Assembly: GCA_035048495.1 (NCBI GenBank)
Contig: CM068552.1
Span: 23,066,154 to 23,130,153, forward strand
DNA: 64,000 nt
Direction of reading: 5' to 3'
Origin: Euptelea pleiosperma
Lineage: Eukaryota; Streptophyta; Magnoliopsida; Ranunculales; Eupteleaceae
Part shown: one piece after another, positions 1 through 12,900 of the stretch
How the letters are laid out: every line of letters begins with the position of its first letter
How positions within the stretch are numbered: position 1 is the first letter of the stretch
The notes under the pieces: model-generated
Databases searched by the model: none
What the model saw: only the letters and a program-made list of their open reading frames with translations
Told to the model about the DNA's origin: nothing
Position numbers and translations under genes: made by a program

Positions 1-569
1 CAGGACTTGCTTTACTGAGGTTTATATCACATCTTAACCTCCTTATTTGATTGTTTGGTTGACGTTCAAGCAAGCGCTAGTTCATTCCATGGATAAGCGA
101 TGCAGTAGCGCCTATTGAGGCACTGTTGGCCCATGGACATTCTTGATACCTCTATGGGATGCCTTGACCACAGTCGTCAACTTGGAGTGAATGCCGAGAG
201 ATGTTTTGGCTCTCCTGCTCACCCAAATCTCTATAAATAGTTGGAGAACATGATCTCCATTAGTCTTCATAGTATAGTTGTTACTTCACTCTTTCTGTAC
301 CACATCCATAGAAAATGGCCACTCAACATATCCTCTGGAGAACAAGATTCCTTATGGGGGAAGGGCTAGTGGACCAAGCACCTTAACTCTGTAATCAATG
401 CATGCATTGCCGGGGCTAATTTGGCCTTTCTTTTCCTGGTTATCTATGTAAGGCAACTGAGCACTAATTCTATGGAGAGTGGTTATTTGGAGACATCTAG
501 GTATTAGGTGGGTACACTAGTGATTTTGGTTGCATGCTACCTTTGGCCTCTTGGGTACCAGAGCTAGGG

Positions 570-610
<41 letters not shown>

Positions 611-901
611 ATTATCTGGAGATGTTTGATGTTAGGTGGTGAGGGCACTGCTGGTTTTGGCTGGAGGGATATAAAACATTCCTTTTTTGTACTGCTTTAT
701 GCATTTTATGTGTGTTCTTAGATTTGTTCTTATTTATGTATGCTACATGCCTGCTAATTCCAATGTCATTCTATGTTATGACAGTTGTCTATGACTTTAG
801 AACCATATTCCTAATCCATCTATCATAGCAATTAATAATCATTCAGACAGTTTTTAATAAATAAGTCTTCCCATAATTTTATCTCTTGATCTTTGTTGCA
901 G
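1..901 (+). other. 3' part of the intron upstream of exon 1
   Basis: No LepA coding sequence found. It holds a TATA-like CTATAAATAG at 231-240 followed by an ATG near 315 whose frame closes after 19 codons, and the heptamer array below. I recognise no element here; the TATA-ATG arrangement could be remains of a captured promoter, but nothing supports activity. Confidence 0.5.
571..610. repeat. Tandem heptamer GAGCACT, about 5.7 copies
   Basis: Perfect head-to-tail GAGCACT units cover 40 bp inside the upstream intron. A minisatellite likely to vary in length between individuals. Confidence 0.9.
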
Positions 902-988
902 GCAGCTCGAATGCGTTATGTATTTGAAAATGAGCCGTATTGCCTAAATTTAATCGATACTCCAGGGCATGTCGACTTCTCATATGAG
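902..988 (+). CDS. cpLEPA: cpLEPA exon 1 of window (G3 motif)
   Basis: 29 codons after acceptor TTGCAG, ending at donor GAG|GTATAT. It carries the G3 box DTPGH, which contacts the gamma phosphate of GTP; its His is the catalytic switch II residue of translational GTPases. It begins in the AARMRY segment just after switch I, so at least one upstream exon holding the P-loop is outside the window. Confidence 0.93.
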
Positions 989-3900
989 GTATATGAATTT
1001 TTCTCATTAGATCTTCAATTTGAAACTGATATTCTTTTTCTTTCTGTTGTGATATGACAATGATGGATGTGAGAAAATTGAAACTATCAATGAACCATCG
1101 ATTCTTTTTCGTTGGTCCCTGTTTGGGCTCAAAATCAATAGCCATTGGTAGAGAAATAATGCTCTATCCACAGTGATATGAAGCTTAACCCCATCAATAT
1201 CATGTGAATAAGCACTTTAATTTGCAATTTAGAAGTGATTGTAAGGTGCAATCAGTAATATGGATGCAGATTGAAGGGAGCTGCTCGGCATATTTAAGAT
1301 GGGAGTGTTATTATTTGGCAACCTTCAGTTGATGATTGATTCTTTTAATTGGCCACTTATCTAAATCATTTTGTTGATGAAGATGTTCTTTCAGGCTGTT
1401 GTTTTATCTTTCTATCATTGAAGCACATCTTGTTCTAAGCTGATTCACAGCCATCAAAATATGATTTACTGATATTTTGTATTATAAGGATGTGATGCTC
1501 TAGATTGTAGATTTATTTAGGGTTTCAGCACAACAACAACAAAGGAGGAAAATAATGAAAAGTGAAGTGAATCATAGAAGATGAGAGAAAGAAGAAGAAG
1601 AAGAAGAGAAGAGATGATGCAGGTGAAAAAGGGGAGAGAATGTGCACTTCGTTAAAAGTGCATGGTCTTCCCTAAGTTGCTTATATTCACTTTGATTTGA
1701 TGGGATTGCTCAAAATTGAGTCTTGGGAGAAGATGAAGAAGAAATTGAAGTAACTGTTGTCAGGGGCCTACTTGTAATATCTTATATTCTGCAGGGAGGT
1801 CTTTGTAATATATAAACGTCACTTAATATATTGAAAGGCATTGAACACATATAGCCATAACTGGTAAACAAGAGTTTGATCGAGCTTGAGACACATATGA
1901 TCTGAAGACCTGTTTGACCAATTCAACTTTGGACCTTTCATTTAAAGTTGAAGAGGGCTGCTTCATTGAGGCACTTGTTAAAAGCTTCAAGAGCATTTGG
2001 GTGGACGGGCCTGCCTCCTATGTTCTTGTCACAAGTAATAACCGAGTTAAAATCACCAATAACCATCAACGGGTCATTGATAAGCTGCATTTAACCATTT
2101 TGGTCTTTGACTTCACTGTATACACGGGTTGTTTTGGGAGTTCACAAAGGTGCCCTCTTTTATATCTTCTTGTCCATCTAAATATTTGGACTTCACAATT
2201 CTGCTGAATTAATTCATGTTATCTTCCAGATACTGTTATTGGTTTGTGTATATTCTTTGTAATCATAATATATTTTACATATTGTTAGCCTAACTTGATT
2301 ATAATACTGTTAATTGGTGGGTTAAAAATCCTGCTTTGTTTGATGTCATTACTTACTCGAATTCTTCATAATTTTTCTGCAATATTTACTCTAGATGCAA
2401 ATTAATATTTATTAAACGAAAAATTTCATGATAGTATTTTTTAGATTGCCTTCTTGTCTTACTGTTCCATTTGGTGACTAGGTTTCTCGTTCTCTCGCTG
2501 CTTGTGAAGGTGCCCTCCTTGTTGTAGATGCTTCGCAGGTGCACTTTTTTCTCTCTGTAGTTTGCTAACATTCCAATTTAAGCAACTTTGCTTACTATAA
2601 TGATCTTCTGGTTTATAATTTTTCTTTATTATCTTCTTATTGGTACAAGTCAAATTCTGTCGTCGACTCTAAATGGGGTCGCAACAGTTTTTTTATAACA
2701 CAGTTTGAAGTTTTTTTTATTATTAATTTTTAAATTTTTTTTAAGTGAGACATTATTTATTTGCTGGTGTAGTTATATACTTATATCCCTTGTGATGCAG
2801 GGAGTGGAAGCACAAACTCTGGCTAACGTTTATCTGGCTTTGGAGAACAACCTAGAAATCATTCCTGTAAGACCGTCTTTTTTGCTGCTTTTTATCCATT
2901 AAAGAGTCATCTCTTACTAGTTTCTTTAATGTTATTCTATAAGCTTATACTCATTTGAAAATTTTCTCACCAACACCAACAATGTCATGGTTGTACTCAT
3001 TATTTATCTGATCACATAGAAATGATGCTAGATTTTTTAATACAGTACCCACCCTTGTGATACTAGAAGTAATCGTAGTAAGTGTTTGTACTCATTATTT
3101 ATCTGATCACATAGAAATGATGCTAGGTTTTGGAATACAGTACCCACCCTTGATAAATTGATACTAGAAGTAATCATAGTAAGTGTTCTTATTTCTTTTC
3201 TGACATCTTCTATGAGCTATGGACAAGGTCAATGTTATCTTTTACTATTTATAAGCTTATAAAATTCATATTATCCCTTAGTGTTCCGATGAGAAGTGTA
3301 CCGTTTTAAACAAAATAATGGAATTAAAACCATTGGCTGAAATGGTTTCCATAAAAGATTTGAGGTAAATTCTCTTAAACAGAGTTGCCACAGTACCACA
3401 ACTTTCAGATGTATTATGTGCAATCAATGTTATCTATTACTATTTATAAGCTCATAAAATTCATATTATCCATTAGTGTTCTGATGAGAAGTGTGCTGTT
3501 TTAAACAAAATAATGGAATTAAAACCATTGGGTGAAATGGTATCCATGTAAGATTTGAGATAAATTCTCTTAAACAGAATTGCCACAGTACTACAACTTT
3601 CAGATGTATTGTGTGCAATTTATAGTATTGGATCATAATAGTACTGGCCTAAGAATATCTATACTTCATGTTGTAATCTTACTTGTGCCCTAGAAAATGA
3701 CATGTTTTAAAAGTACTTCACAATTTTGCAAAGTACTTTTGGAACATGTCATGTAAGCTTTTCTTCTGGTGCCAACCTATGATACCTGGATACTTTAAAA
3801 TGCTTAGTCTGCACATGTTGACACGATTTGATACTGATACTATACTGGATATTTTTAAGTTGTAACAAGAAGTTTCCTCATTTCCTATTGTACCACTGCT

Positions 3901-6900
3901 AAGTACTTCTTTTGTCCCCAAAATATATACATTATATTATAAGGATCTTACTATAATACATATACAACTATTACGAGTTTCATTCGGTTAACATATTGGA
4001 TGGGATAGTCATATCCGTATTACTTATCAAATAAAAAAAAAAAAAAAAAATAGTTATATCCGTATCCATGTCCTGGGTCTCGAGAAAGGAGATGTCCCTG
4101 CTTCCCATATATGTGTCCATATTCGTATCTGTATTTGGGCATCTTAAAAGCCAACTCTGAGCATGTTTTTGAAGAGCTTTTGCACCAATGTTTAGTATGA
4201 TATCATCATCAGTAGCTACATTACCTGTTGTATGGACCTGTTTTGCATCATATGGACACTGTTTTGTCCTTGTTAATAACAAATTTATTTGCATATACTT
4301 TCAACTGTACATTTAACAAAAGTACCTACATCTATTACAGGTTTTGAACAAAATAGATCTTCCAGGTGCTGAACCGAATCGCGTATCGCAAGAAATTGAA
4401 GAGGTTGGTGTAGGACATGATTTCATTTACTTCCGAGTGGAGGAGGATTGTGTAAACTTTGTTGATCACACATTGTTAATTGAAAACATGGATGCTGGTA
4501 AAGCTAATGCAAATAATTCAAGTTTCTTCTCTTAGAAATTAAGCTTCCAATCAGTAAAAAGATCTTTCCACCCATAGTTACTGGTGAACCGTTTCACCTC
4601 CCAAATACTTGATTTCCTACTTTTTTCTTGCATTAATATAGTTCAGTTACAATTGTAGAATTTCGTATTTTATACTTCCATTTCTCACCTTATTTCCTGC
4701 ATTTGTTTCAGTATTTGGTGACTGTGATCCTACAACATTGCTTAACATGTACATTGAAAGAGACAATGTGAAGTGCAAGAAAGTTTTAGAATAATTTTAT
4801 ATTAACATGGGATCATTGCTTGTAGGTTGTTGGATTAGATTGTAGCAATGCAATTTACTGCTCCGCTAAGGTTAGTTCAGAATTGATTTAGTATTTTATG
4901 TGAATACATAGTATTGTTTTCTATATTTCATAAAGAAGCATTTAAAATATTCATACTAGATTCTAACTAGAGTCTATTTCATCATTACATTGAGATTAGG
5001 GAGTGTTCCAATATCTTTTCGTTGTCTTTTTTTTTTTTTCTATTGCAGGAGGGAATAGGTATAACTGAAATCCTAGATGCCATTGTTAAAAGGATTCCCC
5101 CGCCCCAGGATACTGCTGAAAATCCTCTAAGGGCTCTTATATTTGATAGGTATCTGCAATAGCCTTCTGCTGGACCCTTTCCATGCTGATACATGCTCCT
5201 TGTTATATTATGCTATAATGTTCACAGTTTCCTTCTTTCTTAGTTTATATTATGGTTCCTGAAATTATCTTTTTATGTCATTTTGAATATATGGTGTTTA
5301 TCAAGGCATTCTCTCTAAATTTATATCATATATTTAATAAAGTAGCATTGAAATTTTTTCTCTGACTTTATTTGGTTCTTATTCTGGCTTAGGAATAGCC
5401 TCTTGAACAACGTCTGAAAAGTGAACTTCCTAATTATCTGACACAAGGAATCTGTCTAACCTGCACATTGGGGGTGATTCTTGATTGTAGGACCATGTAA
5501 ACTGAGCACCATTAAGAGGAAGGTCCATCAAATTGTTCCGATCCACAGAGTACACAGTCACGCATACATCTAGTGATCCTACGTCCACCTCTCTTCTCGA
5601 AGGAAAATCTGATGCATTAAAGTTGCCCCCAATACACGAAGAGACATTCCACAAGCTGTGGACAAGATCCAACTCTCTTCATAATTCAAACCGCAACTAC
5701 AAGCATGTTTATTGCACTTACCTTTAAACCCCTCTGCTAGGCTGAATTTACTAGATGTGAGAAAAGGACAGGAGGATCGATATGTGGAGTTGCTAGATTG
5801 AGATAACAACCCACAAGCTACTTCCTTACCTTTAGAGGAACCCTTGGGACCAGACGAGTCATTTGGCGCTTTGGTTCCCTATTCTCATAAATGAAACACC
5901 CTTCATCTTTTCTCTATTGTGGGTCCCATCCCTAAACTCTCCTCATCCCAGTGTCTTGGCTAAGTGTCTCCTAGAGAGACCATTGTCATGATGCCCATAG
6001 AATCCCCTTTTTGAACCATCGGATTAAAAACCGTCCCTCTGTTGAGAGCTTGTACTATTGCTAACTTTAACTTGAAATCTGCCAAAATGGTGCCGAACAA
6101 ATACAGTGTAAAACGTGTTGGGTTAGGGTTAGGCCACTTCCCACCCATCTCCCCCCTGCTTCTAGCTGCACGATCTTTGCGACCCTTGACACGTGTCCGT
6201 CCCTCTTCCACCTAGATGCAAGCAAGCCCAATGTGAGTCCCTACCCAAGAACCTAGTCATGTCCTCCTTAACGTGAATAGGGTGAGAGGCCACGTAATCA
6301 CCTTCAACCCCGCTCCTCCGGTTCTGAGATTTTTCTCCACCTCGATTCTTTTTATTAACACCAGAGCTCCATATTCAAGGTCCATACGTGTACACACCAT
6401 TGCCGGAGAATATTCTCACCACGCATGTGTCGACCAAGACTTGTACAATTTCAAGGATATTGCCATTGTTTTTTACGAGGTTTCTGGCGTCTGCTACACA
6501 GTCCATCTGGTGGTTGTCTTGATTGACTCTCACAAATTCACCAGGATCACCACACAAGTTTCTAATAGCTTGAAAGGTTGAGAGACTCTAGGCATGGAGA
6601 GGAAGGTCAAAAAGTCTAATCCACATGTTTTCAGCTGCCTTGCCTGCCTTATAGTAGCCCGCAAAAGGGCTCCATACATCCAGGAACAAGACAAATACCC
6701 TCATATGTTGATGGCCTGTTTGTAGGGTTCTCCTTGCACATTCTTTGGACGAGAATGTGAGTAGGAAATCATTAGCTATGGACTTCACTGTGACACCCAA
6801 GGGTACCTTCCATGCTTTATTTGCACACTTTTGCACCTCCTTCACATAATTTGATCCCCTTCGAGCCTTCCCATGAGACAAGTCTTGAGAAAGGTCAACC

Positions 6901-9900
6901 TCTCTTCAACTCCCTTCAAGTTCGGCATAGCAGAAATGCCAGAGTGTCCGACTAGAGTTGTTCATCCTCCTCTTGAAGGCCATCTAGGAATGGATGTTGC
7001 TTTCAAGTACGATCTAGCTGGAGGTTGGCAGGAATTGCTGTGTCTGTCCCAACCCTTTCAAATGACAACAGACCTCTAAGGACTACCCATAGATCACCAT
7101 GGGGGATTAGATACCTTATGGGCCCCTAGACAACCGTACCTCCAACGATTCTGAGAACGCCTCAACCACGCCAAAGACATTACACCAACAATAAAAACAT
7201 GAGCTCACTCCCAATATTTGTTTATATTATCAATTTTGTAATACAAATAATTTTTAATTAAAAATAATAATTTTAAAATTACTTATAATTTTAAAAAACA
7301 GAAATAATTAGGAAACACATGGAGAGGACAATAAATGCATCCACCATTGTTACTAAAATTGAAATTTAGTGGCTTCACTTCCTGTTTCTAATATTGTTTT
7401 TCATACCTTACAAATTAATTTTAATTAATATGACATAAATATTTGAATAAATAAAAACTGATTACGTAACCCATAAGGACAACAAATGTATGCATGACTG
7501 ATATTTCTAGTTTTGTTAACAAAAGCATATATTCTTTTTATGATTTAAATTTTTATTGTTTGTTGTTTGGATTGAATTAACATCGATGTGTAATTTCCTT
7601 GCATATCATTCAACAATTATTAAGAGGGCCCAGGCTAGCGTAGAGATGACGAAGGGGGTCATAATCATTGTGGCTATGAAAAATCAAAGATGTAATTGAA
7701 TTATATTTGCTTAAATGACACGATCTTTAGCAATCAAATTTAAACTTGGTATGTTAGATGCTCAATCCTTCAGATACTTGTGTGATGTGTCAGTATGCAG
7801 GGAGTACTATTCGTCATGATATGTTTACTCCAAATGGTTGTTTTCTGTGATAATGAATGTCGTCATAATGCTTATGCTCTCATTTCCTCAAATATGAATG
7901 CATTTTATCCATATTGGTAATAACTCTTCAAACTTCTCTAAGTTGGCGAATTTTTACAAAACATCTTCATGTCGAATTAAAATTCTTTGAATTAGTTCCA
8001 AACTTTAGCTGACCGAAGTTTAGGGCGAATGGGAAGTTTAGTACCTTGATGAGGGTTATGGCAGTGTTAGCAATAGAGGTGATGATGCAGCTGTAATTGT
8101 AACAGTTGTGGTAGTGATGGTGGCAGTGGTAATGCTACAAATTTACAACTAGCAGTGGTTTTAATTGTATTGGCAGCAGCAGTGTTGATGGTAATGGCAG
8201 TGGTGGATAGCTGATGAGGGTTGAATGAAGCAAGAGAAGCTCTAAATCATGGGTTGAATGAAAAACAAGGAAAAAAAAGCATAACTATGAATGATTTCTT
8301 AGTAGAAGTAATTCTTAAAAGGAAGTAGGTCCCACTCACAAAGATGTTGGTCCAGAACATATCCCTGCATGCAATAGCGAATTTGGTATTGGGAAGTGAA
8401 AAACATTTGCACTGACCAGCCTCTAGAGCTCACTAGAAGCTTCATTGCTTTTATACTTGGCAAGGCAGGGTTCTATTTTCTAGTGACGGGGAGCTCTACA
8501 AAATCCAATGTGGTCTACCCTAAGTTGGACAGCTTATCTCAAGAAGCAATTGGGAGGCCGATCTGGAATCAGGAGTGGAATAAAGTCGAGGGCAATAGAA
8601 TCTTGTACATTAGTGTGCCTTACAAATAGTTGGGACAATACTCTATTGGTGGAGATGATGATGCTGTACATTAATCAGCTTACTTCTTCTGTTTGCATCT
8701 ATCTACCTATCATCAATGCTTTGAGAATGAAACTAGTTTTCAGGGATTTGTATTTTGATTGATTTTATTCTTTAATCTAGTTTTCTGTTGGTAACTTTTG
8801 CAATAGAAAGCAAGAATTTATGTCATTTCTGGGAGAAAATAAATATACTTAATTTTCTGTTAAACATCTTGATACTCTGTGTAACTCTTGAGTTATGTTT
8901 GATAACAATTAACAAGTGCATTGTTCTTCGAATTAAAACATCTGACCTCACGTCTGTTTGCTAAAATAGTGCTTCTACTCTATGAACATGTACATTCCTT
9001 TGAAGTTTGCATAAGATGTTGTTATGTCCATGTTTCTTTTGATCTGTTTTACTTTTCTTGTCTGAATATCTGTGACACACTTTTCTTTACCGTTTCTTTT
9101 GTTTATTTGCTTGCTGCTGTTTTTGCAGTTACTATGACCCATATAGGGGCGTTATTGTATATTTTCGTGTCATTGATGGGACTATAACAAAAGGCGACAG
9201 GATATATTTTATGGCTAGTGGGAAGGTAAAATACTTTTTGCAAGTTTGTTTTCTTATCTGATTTAGTTTGATAGAACCATGGTTTTAAAATTTGACAAAA
9301 TTCGTCGAAATTAGCCTAATTAATTCCGAATTTTGAATGACGGAATTAAGGTGTACATGTATTAAAAAATTTACAAAAATTTGCCGAATTAATTCGTTTA
9401 ATTCAAAGTAAACAGTAAAACTTCGGCTAATATCTTGAAGTTTAGCCTTTTTTAGTTCAAAAATTGCAAAAGTTCGCCAAATTAATTTGTTTAATTCAAA
9501 GTGAACTTAGAGAAGTTTGGAGAATTTTTGCCAAAACATTGGTAAAACGCACTAAATTTTAAGGATATGATAAAACAAGCATGATAAAACACCTATTACT
9601 CATTATATCATAAAAACAACCATTTAGAGCAACCTAAGCAAGATTAATATCATTTCACTAGTTTTGGCAAAAATTCTCCAAACTTCTCCAAGTTAGCAAA
9701 TTTTTACAGAAATTCTCTAAATCGAATTGAACTTCCTCAAATTAATTCTGAATTTTAACTGACCCAAGTTTAAGACGAAGTCGAAGTTTAGAACCTTGGA
9801 TAGAACTTAATATGGATTATTCTGCTCTTGATAATCTGTTTGGATGAAATGAATTTGTAATTAGTGCTTTTAGACCCAATTGTCATGGTCGTCTTGACTT

Positions 9901-12900
9901 AATTGTTTTATCCAGCTTTGGTATCAGGAAATATGTTGACAAAAATTGATTCCTTGAGTTTTTTAGTTTGGAAGTTGACGAGAAGATATAATTTGGAGCT
10001 CAAATGATAGTGGCAATCTGAATTGGCGGATGAGTTACATGAACCAGTGTAAACCTTTGTAATACTGAGATGGATATACTTATAAAAAACGAAAGGTACT
10101 GAGATGGATACGTATGTCGGAGTCTGACATAGATAAGAGGTGTCTGACACGGTGCTGTCTAGAAGCTCGAAATGTAGACACATCTGTTCGCATGTATTAT
10201 AATATATTTTTGTTATATTTAAATCATGAGTCTTTTTTATATATAACAAAAAAAAAAAAATGACAAGTAAAAGAAAACATTTCCATACACCATTTAGCTA
10301 TGAGCTATCCAATAACTTAATAATTATAAGTAGATTTATAAGAGGGTAGACTATCTAGCAACTATAGTCGTGTTTAACAACATATTAAAGAAGTCATTAA
10401 CATAAAGGGTGAATCTGCTTGTGTCAGGATCTGTGTAGGAATGTGTCGACACGCATGTTAGTGTCGATACGTGTCGAGATGGCAAAGAATCTTAAAAGTG
10501 CTGTGTTGTTACATAGGTGTGAGCAAAGGTTTTAATTAACTATACATAGAGTTGCAGTACGTAGTAAATTTCATTTTCTTCTGTTTTTGCCACTTGTATA
10601 TTTAATATAATTATGGTTGTCTTCTAATAATTTCAATTGTGAATTACAGGATTATTACGCTGATGAAATCGGTGTTTTATCTCCCAATCAATTGCAAGTT
10701 GATGAACTGTATGCTGGTGAGGTAAAAAAAACAATTTTCAATGTTTTAGTTTACACTGTGCTTTTATTTTCTTGCTTGCTTATCTTCTGTGATACTTATT
10801 AAAATCACTGCTGTCTGATTGCTAAGCTGGAAATCGTTATTTTTTATTTGATTATGAAAATAGTGTTGGAGTTTATGTAATACACCCACGTGGGCTGCGT
10901 CCCACTTCCCACGTGGGGCCATTTTTAGGTTTTCACTATTCACGTGAATAGTGTCGCGTGAATAGTGTCACGTGAATAGTGTTCTCCTTTGTAGGGTTTC
11001 TCCCCATCATATATATATATATATATACAGTGTGTGAGGGAGAATGACTTAACAATTCATTCTCTCCTCTTCCCACAACTTCTCTCTCTAACCCTAATCT
11101 CCTTCTCCACCTTCCGCCTCCATTACACTTTTTTCCCTCTTCTATCTACAACCTTTATCTACTGGTTACAACCTTATTTACAACAAATAGTGCCGTTTCA
11201 AAACTTTGACAAAAGATCTGTTCATCATGAACTGGCAATATCAGTTCCTTGCTCTAGAATTCTGGTCATTGTTCTTTTGCAAATTACAATAATAACAAAC
11301 AAAACTCTCAAAATATATTTCTTAGTTTTACTCCATAAACAGGTTCTATACATGATTCTAACATTGATTTGGGTGGCTTTGAACTGCTTTTTGTCTAGTA
11401 GAGTCGCTCAGTGTTCAAAGCACGTAAGGTCAATTTGACTCGAAAGTCAGTCGAGTGCTTGAGTTAAGTTCAAGGGTTCACTCAACTAGAAACTGACTTG
11501 AGTCCAAAATTGAAATGTATGAAAAATAGATAAATTAACTACTGTTATTTAAGAAGAGGTCCTTTGGTGTGTGTTGTTTTCAAACGTACTGTTGGTCGAT
11601 GAGACAACAGAGGGGTAAATGTAAAACTAGAACTATGGATGGATGCCTTGTGATTCAAGGTTTTAAAATAAATTGAGCCAAGACAACGTAAAAAATAAAT
11701 ATTTTGTGGTAGAATATACTTAATCTAACAAAGTTATCAATCAAGCAAAATATATAACATATAATTCATTCATTTACAACAATGGACATTTAGGTTGATA
11801 ATTCCAAAAATCGGGGTTCCCAATTTCAAGGTATTGTTGGCCTTATCAATATCTAAGTGCATCTTAATGTTTCCATGCTTTCTTTATCAATGCTTTATCG
11901 CACTCATCTCGGCTTAGATAATGGATTTTGCAAGGAAATTATATTTCATCCCCTGTTTCTTTTTGGGCCCCAATGAGATTGGGATGAGATGGCTGAAATG
12001 CGGCAGTCTTAGCCGAGATTTGAAAACATGTGGAGGAATCTCTTGCCACGAGATGGAAAGAATTCTTCATGTGCAACTTGTGCTTATTCTCATGGGCATA
12101 CTCTGATTAGAGAAGTGCAATACCTTTTAAATATTTTTGCGGGAGTACTGGGGAACACTGCATTATAAACCTAGTTGTGGAAGGCATTAAGATTAGTCTT
12201 AGTACTCTGATAAGTTATTGGTTAGAACTTGGCATAAATGTAACTGTTGAAAGTTGTTACGCCATAGGGTAGAGGAAGTTCTTAGATTGCTCTAATATAA
12301 CAAGCAGACAATTTTATTTAAATATCCGCATCTGCAAACTATGGTTTATTATTGATCCTTTGTTTTAGGTTCACTAAGGTATGCTTTTTGTCAATATTCT
12401 TGAAGTACGGAAATTTATTGATATAAAGAATTGATTTTCCAGAGAACTTTTTACTTCTTCCAGAGCTCATTAAAGGCCTTCATTTTTCACAGAAATGCCC
12501 CCTCCCACTTCACATTTGACTTTTTAGAACTTAGAAGATACATAAGGACAGTTTAGTGAGAGTGGTACTTCTGTCAAATGTCAAATATACCTTTTAGGGG
12601 CTCTGGGGAAGTAAGAATTTCATTGGAAAAATCATTCCCCTTTATATATCTAAAACAATTTGATTTTTGAGAAGACATGTAAGGGCAGTTTAGTGAGAGT
12701 GGCACTTCTGTCAAATGTGAAAGTAATACCTTTTATGAGCTCTGGGGGAAGTAAAAATTCACTACAAAAATGAATTCCCTTAATATATATAAAACAATTT
12801 AAACGACTATGTGATTTTATTAAAAATCATTATCTAGCTTTCTTTGCCCATCTTTTGCATTTAAATTAGAATTTCTGTTCTTATGCGAAATAATTCTTTA

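Noticed and set aside
231..330. Promoter and start of a separate gene
   Set aside because: A TATA-like box and ATG exist, but the frame closes after 19 codons and nothing homologous follows.
571..610. CRISPR-like array
   Set aside because: Direct heptamers without spacers in a plant intron; an ordinary minisatellite.
4344..4535. Extension of cpLEPA exon 4 to 4535
   Set aside because: Residues after 4403 ([16 protein letters not shown]) do not match LepA, whereas exon 5 at 4826 continues the family sequence exactly.
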